Origin: an uncultured bacterium
GTDB lineage: Bacteria; Planctomycetota; UBA1135
Direction of reading: 5' to 3'
NCBI GenBank assembly: GCA_937919925.1
Contig: CALFOT010000121.1
Location: forward strand, 1-64,000
DNA length: 64,000 bases
Below, in pieces: positions 58,513 to 64,000 of this stretch (position 1 is its first letter; every line of letters begins with the position of its first letter). Both the position numbers and the translations under genes were made by a program. The notes below the pieces were generated by a model. That model saw nothing but the letters and a program-made list of their open reading frames with translations. It was not told the origin of the DNA and made no database searches.

Positions 58513-59843
58513 TCGCTTTCCTCTGCAGCACGCTGTTGGCGATGTCCGCACAAACTTCCGCACAAACGCCTGCGCCAATCTCCTCACCAGCGCCCGCGAT
58601 CCAGCAAAACGCAACCGTGCAAATGGACGTGGTGCGCGCAGTAGGTGAGCAACGACTTGCTGACGGCGCACAGGTTTACCAGATGGAGTTGCTTTACGTC
58701 GATGTCACCCTCGACTTCGAACGAAAGTTTCTCGAGCAACAAATGGTAGATCTGTGGCGCAAGCCGCTGGACTTGCAAGTGGAGCTCAGCACGCCGTGGG
58801 CGGAGGAATCCGCGCTTTGGTCGGTGCACAGGCAGGGTACTGTGGGCGATACCAGTTTGGTCATCAACCACAGCAAAGGAATGGTGCAGCGCTTGGCAGA
58901 TTCTGCAGATGGAAGAGTGCGGTTTCGCGTGCGCCGTGAACTTCTAGTGACTCATCTTGGCGCACTACAACTTTCGGCTGCCTGGATGAAGTTCGCCTGG
59001 GCAACCCGATTTGAGGATGATTTGGTGCGTGGAGCGGTGCCGCTCGATCGTCAAGAGACCACGGTCGCCAGTGCTGCGTGGAGCGGAGTTGCCATCACCC
59101 CCCCAGATTTAGGAAAACCCACTGATTTCTATGGAGCGATTGGCCGCTACACCATGGAGTTGGAAGCCCAGCGCGCCAGCCAGCAACCGCTTGCCGCTGC
59201 GCAAGAATTATTGGAAGTACGCATTTCCATCCGCGGCGTCGGTTATTTAAATCCTTCACTGCACTGGAATCCAAAATTTTCCGACGGCTTCCATCCGCGC
59301 GGTGCGGTGACGGAAATTCTAAGTGATGGAGTTGTATGGGCCGGGGAAGTGCTTTCTACACATCCCGGTGCCGAGCTTCCAGCCATCACGTGGTCGTACT
59401 TTGATCCTTCCGGTACCGGCCACTACCAAACTTTACAAACCGCAGGTAATTTGCCGCCCGCGCCACTGTTTCCACAATCGAAGTTACCTTGGATTGTGGG
59501 TGGCAGTTTGCTGTTCGTTTTGGGCATGTTTCATGTGCTTCGCCGCCGCGCTGCACCTCGCACTGCGCTCGTCACAGCGAAGATGGCGCCACCCACGCGC
59601 ACGGCTGTTCCCCACGATCTGATCGATCACCTTGCGGTACACCTGGCTTGCCGTCGCGCGGATATTTATGCCGACGACCTCCATCAACGGCTGGTGTGGT
59701 CTGGACTTCCGGTGGAGTTTGCGGCCGAGCTTCACACCACGGTGCAAGCGCTAGTGCAAGCGCGTTATGCCGAGCAGGGCGAGGCTCAATCACAGCGGAA
59801 GCTTGCGGAGCTCACCGAGCGCTTGCGAGCACTCAGAACTTAG
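58506..59843 (+). CDS. BatD-like protein
   Basis: Operon position, signal peptide, beta-rich ectodomain and C-terminal TM WIVGGSLLFVLGMFHVL. Confidence 0.6.
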   Translation: MVIAFLCSTLLAMSAQTSAQTPAPISSPAPAIQQNATVQMDVVRAVGEQRLADGAQVYQMELLYVDVTLDFERKFLEQQMVDLWRKPLDLQVELSTPWAEESALWSVHRQGTVGDTSLVINHSKGMVQRLADSADGRVRFRVRRELLVTHLGALQLSAAWMKFAWATRFEDDLVRGAVPLDRQETTVASAAWSGVAITPPDLGKPTDFYGAIGRYTMELEAQRASQQPLAAAQELLEVRISIRGVGYLNPSLHWNPKFSDGFHPRGAVTEILSDGVVWAGEVLSTHPGAELPAITWSYFDPSGTGHYQTLQTAGNLPPAPLFPQSKLPWIVGGSLLFVLGMFHVLRRRAAPRTALVTAKMAPPTRTAVPHDLIDHLAVHLACRRADIYADDLHQRLVWSGLPVEFAAELHTTVQALVQARYAEQGEAQSQRKLAELTERLRALRT

Positions 59844-60445
59844 CGAAGCTCTGAGTGATTCTGATCGGCGAAATGCGCTTCGAGCAGATTCAAATCAAGC
59901 ACGAGTTCAAAGAGAACATCGGCGCCTTGCTCATCCACCGCAACCACCTCAGCATATTGAACAGCCGGGGCTTTGGTGCCCAGTAAACGTGCAACTACGG
60001 GATTGCCAAGACTAGGACGCGCCTGAAAGGGCGCCCAACCCGACTCGGAATGATCATGAGTAGAAATGACCATGCTGTTGCCCCTCGAATCGAAACGGTG
60101 TCGCAGACCAATCTTGCGAATGAGTGGATTGGCAAGTGGAACTTGCAAGCGTTCTTCGAGAAGATCAATATTTGCCGAACGAGACACCAGGGCGTGAATG
60201 GCCTGATTCTTGTTGTGGTCATCAAGCAGATCTTCGCGAAACGCATCCAGATCGAAACCAAGGTCTAACGTCATCGAATCTCTAGCTACCGCGCGGATGA
60301 GCTCCAAATCACTGGCCAGGCTAAGGTTGATGTATGCGGCCGAAGCCGCAGCTGGGAGTTTCCTTATCCTCAAAGCCATGATCGATCCCACGGAAACGCC
60401 GAGCAGAACGAAAACGAACAGCGAGATTTTGAACCAGTTTGGCAT
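59840..60445 (-). CDS. Membrane-anchored hypothetical protein
   Basis: N-terminal TM WFKISLFVFVLLGVSVGSIMAL; convergent with 58506-59843. Confidence 0.6.
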   Translation of the reverse strand: MPNWFKISLFVFVLLGVSVGSIMALRIRKLPAAASAAYINLSLASDLELIRAVARDSMTLDLGFDLDAFREDLLDDHNKNQAIHALVSRSANIDLLEERLQVPLANPLIRKIGLRHRFDSRGNSMVISTHDHSESGWAPFQARPSLGNPVVARLLGTKAPAVQYAEVVAVDEQGADVLFELVLDLNLLEAHFADQNHSELR

Positions 60446-60478
60446 GATGTTGCGCTTACGGGAAGGGGGTTCCAGCGT

Positions 60479-60517
60479 TATGGTTTTGGGAGCAAAAGGA
60501 AGCTACCCAAAACCATA
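60479..60517. repeat. 12-bp perfect inverted repeat with 15-nt loop
   Basis: tatggttttggg (60479-60490) and cccaaaaccata (60506-60517). Confidence 0.8.
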
Positions 60518-60550
60518 GATGCATCACAAAGCAAGCCTTGCCTGGGCGGA

Positions 60551-62284
60551 CTAGCTTCGCAGCGGCGAAATACGCATGGTCTGGTTACAGACCCGCGCTT
60601 GCTGCAAGGAGCGGAAAATATCTTTCGGCATTCCTTCGGGCAAATCCACGGTGCTGAAATCGTCGTAGATTTCAATTTTGCCGATATGCTTGCCTTCCAA
60701 TCCAGCCTCATTGGCAATCGCGCCCACGATGCTGCTAGGGCTTACCCCATGCTGATGTCCGACTTCCACGCGGAACCGCTGCATGCCCGCTTCGGTAGCT
60801 TGCTGCGGCGAGGGTTTGCGCCCTTTGCGCTCAAACTTGCCACCGCGACGCTCATCACGATCAAACTTGCCACCGCGACGATCATCGCGCTCAAAGTTGC
60901 CACCCCGCCCAGTGTTCTTGCCTTGGAAAGACTCATTGGGTAGTGCGCGGCCGCTGCTAATCAGCAAGCTCTGATCACCTTGGGCCATGCAGGCCAACGC
61001 AGCCAGCGCCGACCGCGGATCCATTTCGGGATTTTCTTCGAGGCATTCTTCCACCAAGTTGGCGTAGAAATCGAGATCCTCACTTTGCGCGACGGCATCC
61101 ACAATGCGCTGTTTGAAACGCGCAGTGCGTTGCCGGTTCACATCTTCAGTGGTTGGCAAAGTCATGGGCTCGATGTTGCAGCCAATCGCACGCTCAATGG
61201 TGCGCAGCATGCGTTGTTCGCGCGGTGAAACAAACAGAATGGCTTCGCCGGTGCGGCCGGCACGCCCAGTGCGGCCAATGCGGTGCACGTAGGACTCGGT
61301 ATCTGTTGGGATATCGAAGTTAATCACATGGGAGATGCGGTCTACATCCAAACCACGTGCTGCTACGTCGGTAGCAACGATGATATCGAGCTGCCCATTC
61401 TTCAAGCGCTCGATGGCGCGTTCGCGTTCCACTTGCGAAATATCGCCACTCAAAGCGCGTACCGAATAACCGCGCGCCTCGAGGCTCTCAGCGAGAATCG
61501 AAGTGGAGTTGCGCGTGCGTACAAACACCAGCATGGCGTCGAACTCTTCGGCCTCTAAAATTCGCGTGAGCGCATCCAGCTTGCGTGGACCACTGACCAC
61601 CTGAAAACGCTGGTGGATGGTGGTGGCGGTGGCGGTGCGCTCGCGGATCAGAATTTCTTCTGGATCGTTTAAGTGCTTTTGCGCGATGCGGCGAATTGGA
61701 TCCGGCATCGTGGCCGAGAACAAGGCAATTTGACGCTCTTGCGGTGTGCGTTCGAGCACCCACGTAACATCGTCAATGAAACCCATCCGTAGCATTTCGT
61801 CCGCTTCATCTAAAACCAGAGCTTGCAGATGATCCAGCTTCAGCGTGCCCTTGCGCATGTGATCCATGACGCGACCAGGAGTGCCCACGACCACATGCAC
61901 GCCTCGCTTGAGGGGCCGCAACTGGGTTGCGTACGCTTGACCACCGTAAATTGGCAGCACGTGGAACCCCTTCAGAAATTTCGCGTAGCGCAGGAAAGCT
62001 TCCGCAACCTGAATGGCAAGTTCACGGGTAGGGCACAGCACTAAGACTTGTGGCTCCGCAATGCTGAGATCAATCCGCGCCAACAGTGGCAACGCAAAGG
62101 CCGCAGTTTTGCCGGTGCCCGTTTGCGCTTGTCCTACTACATCTTTGCCCGCTAGCAGGGGCGGAATGGTGCGCGCCTGAATCGGCGATGGAGTTTCGTA
62201 GCCGGAGGCTTCGACGGCTTGTAACAATTCGGGCTTAAGCCCAAAATCCGCAAAACGCGGCATGGATGTTTCTTCTTCTGACAT
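60551..62284 (-). CDS. DEAD-box RNA helicase (DeaD/CsdA/DbpA type) with RGG-like linker and RNA-binding C-terminus
   Basis: AQTGTGKTAAF, PTRELA, DEAD, SAT, HRIGRTGRAGRTG; C-terminal VGHQHGVSPSSIVGAIANEAGLEGKHIGKIEIYDDFSTVDLP. Confidence 0.96.
   Translation of the reverse strand: MSEEETSMPRFADFGLKPELLQAVEASGYETPSPIQARTIPPLLAGKDVVGQAQTGTGKTAAFALPLLARIDLSIAEPQVLVLCPTRELAIQVAEAFLRYAKFLKGFHVLPIYGGQAYATQLRPLKRGVHVVVGTPGRVMDHMRKGTLKLDHLQALVLDEADEMLRMGFIDDVTWVLERTPQERQIALFSATMPDPIRRIAQKHLNDPEEILIRERTATATTIHQRFQVVSGPRKLDALTRILEAEEFDAMLVFVRTRNSTSILAESLEARGYSVRALSGDISQVERERAIERLKNGQLDIIVATDVAARGLDVDRISHVINFDIPTDTESYVHRIGRTGRAGRTGEAILFVSPREQRMLRTIERAIGCNIEPMTLPTTEDVNRQRTARFKQRIVDAVAQSEDLDFYANLVEECLEENPEMDPRSALAALACMAQGDQSLLISSGRALPNESFQGKNTGRGGNFERDDRRGGKFDRDERRGGKFERKGRKPSPQQATEAGMQRFRVEVGHQHGVSPSSIVGAIANEAGLEGKHIGKIEIYDDFSTVDLPEGMPKDIFRSLQQARVCNQTMRISPLRS
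60831..60906 (-). repeat. 30-bp tandem repeat encoding a 10-aa RGGKFERD-type unit in helicase linker
   Basis: ctcaaacttgccaccg-like units begin at 60831, 60861 and 60891 (period 30 bp, in frame). Confidence 0.85.
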
Positions 62285-62440
62285 GGATTCCCAAACAGAC
62301 CGTGAGAAATGTGCTCTCTGGAATGCGAAAGCGCCGCTGAAACGCGGTGTTTATGTCCTCGGTCTGCTAAGGACAACCGCCCATCATACCCGATTTTGGA
62401 ATTCTCGTATTAGCAAGCCCGTAAACTAGCCTCCGCAATC

Positions 62441-63373
62441 ATGACACTCCAATGGACACTGACCGTTCTTGCCGCAAGCGCGGCTCTTGCTGCCCCTGCA
62501 TTTTCGCAATGAGGTGGCTGAAAAACCCCAAACCTGCCGGTCGGTGGGTTGGAAATGGTGGATCCTGTAACTGGGGAGTACGCAGTGGACAGTTTGCCTT
62601 GGACGGAGCGGCTGAGCGTCAGCATTGGCTATAGCGCAACGGTCAGCGACAAAATTTATGCGGGAGCGCATCAAGTAGCGAATGCTGGTGGCATGCGCAC
62701 GGAGTTTCAGCAGTGGGCGCTGAATCTTCAATTCATTCAAAACCATCGTCATCGTTGGAGTTTGATTTTACCGCGCCTTGAAATGGAGCAACGCAGCAAT
62801 ACTGCAGTGCTGGCGCGCGCGTCTGGAATCGGCGACATTTTGTTGACGCACATTTGGCAACCGTGGGATGGCAAAGCGTGGGGGTTACTTGCCGGGCTGG
62901 AGTTTCCTACCGGCCAGCAGTTGGATGCGCCACCAGCCGGAGTCGTTCCGCCATCGTTGGTGCAGCTCGGTAGCGGCACTTGGGATCCTCTGCTTGGCGT
63001 GCTGTGGTCCGGATCCATCTCAGATTCGGTTGCACACAATGCGCGCGTGGTGGGGATTTTTCCCATTGGCGCATCCGATGCCGAGTTGAATCCGGGCAAC
63101 CTTTTGCAGGCTTACTATAGTTTGGCCTGGCAAGCGCACTCGACGGTTTCAGCCAGCCTTGGCTTGGAAGGGGTGTATCGCAGCAAAGACTGGCTACAAA
63201 GCACGGAATTAATCGACACCGGTTCGACGGTATTTGCCCTGCGCCCTGGCCTGCGTTTTTCGCTCAACGAGACCAGCATTTTTGTCGGCGCGCGTCTGCC
63301 CATCAGCTACAACGTGGGGGATACGCAAATGGTCCCTGGGCCTTACCTAGAAATCTGGTTGGGCTTCCACTAA
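62441..63373 (+). CDS. Putative two-selenocysteine exported outer-membrane-like protein (UGA at 62510-62512 and 62519-62521 read as Sec)
   Basis: ATG 62441 gives MTLQWTLTVLAASAALAAPAFSQ-U-G-G-U-KTPNLPVGGLEMVDPVTGEY... in one frame to TAA 63371-63373; hairpin with GGUC loop immediately downstream; TAGCCT box 8 nt before ATG. Confidence 0.6.
62531..62550 (+). promoter_or_regulatory. Candidate bacterial SECIS hairpin
   Basis: 8-bp stem AACCUGCC/GGUGGGUU (two G-U pairs) capped by GGUC; 17 nt after the second UGA and 26 nt after the first. Confidence 0.5.
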
Positions 63374-64000
63374 CTCCAGCATTGCGGTGCCGATGAGATG
63401 ACATTCTTCATCGGTCACACACGACGGAGGCATGGCATAGAGCACCGGGCCAAGCGGTCGCAGCAGCACCCTTGGATGCGCGCGGCAGGCTTTGCGCAAG
63501 GATTCGCCGACGGCAGCTAGGTAGCCATTTTCCAAGGTATTTTGATGCAGCTCCACAGCTACGATGCCGCCACAGCGACGTACTTCTTTCACTTGCGGTA
63601 GTGCTCGCGCCGGTGCCAGAGCTCGCTCCATCTCGTGGCCAATGTGCTGCAGTTTTCGTGGCGTGTTTTCGGCGCGCAGAATTTTTAGCGAAGCCAGGGC
63701 CACGGCGCAGCCAATCGGGTGCCCGCTAAAAGTGTGGCCATGGAAGAAGGCTTTGGCGCGTTCCTCAGCGAGGAATGCTGCATAAATTTCTTCGCTGACT
63801 AAGGTTGCTGCGAGCGGAAAAATACCGCCCGTCAAACCTTTGGCTAGGCACATCAAATCTGGGCCGATGCCTGCTTGATCACAGGCGAAAAGCGAGCCAG
63901 TGCGACCAAAGCCAGTCATGACTTCATCGGCGATCAAGAAAATATTGTGCGCATCGCAGATCCGGCGGGCGTCGCGCAAAAAATCCACGCTGTGGAAACG
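63347..64000 (-). CDS. bioA: Adenosylmethionine-8-amino-7-oxononanoate aminotransferase (C-terminal part, gene continues beyond window)
   Basis: LIADEVMTGFGRTGSLFACDQAGIGPDLMCLAKGLTGGIFPLAATL, FFHGHTFSGHPIGCAVALASL; frame open to the window end. Confidence 0.88.
   Translation of the reverse strand, partial: RFHSVDFLRDARRICDAHNIFLIADEVMTGFGRTGSLFACDQAGIGPDLMCLAKGLTGGIFPLAATLVSEEIYAAFLAEERAKAFFHGHTFSGHPIGCAVALASLKILRAENTPRKLQHIGHEMERALAPARALPQVKEVRRCGGIVAVELHQNTLENGYLAAVGESLRKACRAHPRVLLRPLGPVLYAMPPSCVTDEECHLIGTAMLELVEAQPDF

Noticed and set aside
62441-62512. Stand-alone 23-aa peptide or simple pseudogene at the selenoprotein locus
   Set aside because: Cannot be fully excluded, but the same frame on both sides, two TGAs in a UxxU arrangement, the hairpin at the right distance and the intact 280-codon body make decay less likely
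62510-62521. TGA reassigned to Trp across the genome
   Set aside because: TGA is used as a normal stop elsewhere here (e.g. the 29125-32595 gene at 32593-32595, asparaginase at 40990-40992, BatA at 56961-56963), so only local recoding fits
1-64000. CRISPR arrays, prophage, transposons or an integrative island next to the tRNA-Leu
   Set aside because: No regularly spaced repeats, no integrase/transposase ORF and no duplicated tRNA 3' end were seen

Overview
This 64 kb window is a gene-dense bacterial chromosome segment carrying about 50 protein genes, one tRNA-Leu(GAG) and a few hairpin terminators. No CRISPR array, rRNA operon, transposase or phage module was recognised. The lineage cannot be fixed from the sequence alone. 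Recognisable housekeeping content: groES-groEL, priA, rnd, fhs, mltA, nagZ-like, tnaA-like, a DEAD-box helicase, the 3' part of a bioA-like gene, and a MoxR/DUF58/BatA-BatB-BatC-BatD type operon. The rest is mostly secreted or surface proteins: alpha/alpha-toroid repeat proteins, a matrixin-type protease, an HExxH giant protein, a CehA-like PHP hydrolase and an ECF sigma factor fused to a large extracytoplasmic region. The most interesting observation is at 62441-63373. A signal peptide is followed by two in-frame TGA codons (Q-TGA-G-G-TGA-K) and then, in the same frame, a 280-residue outer-membrane-like domain. An 8-bp hairpin with a GGUC loop sits 17-26 nt downstream of both TGAs, as expected of a bacterial SECIS. 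I propose a two-selenocysteine (UGGU) exported protein. Other notable signals: a recurrent TANNNT box 6-10 nt before start codons, suggesting widespread leaderless transcription; a probable cysteine-sulfinate oxidation/export operon; a half-size TauE/SafE protein; and a sigma-factor/membrane/extracellular fusion.
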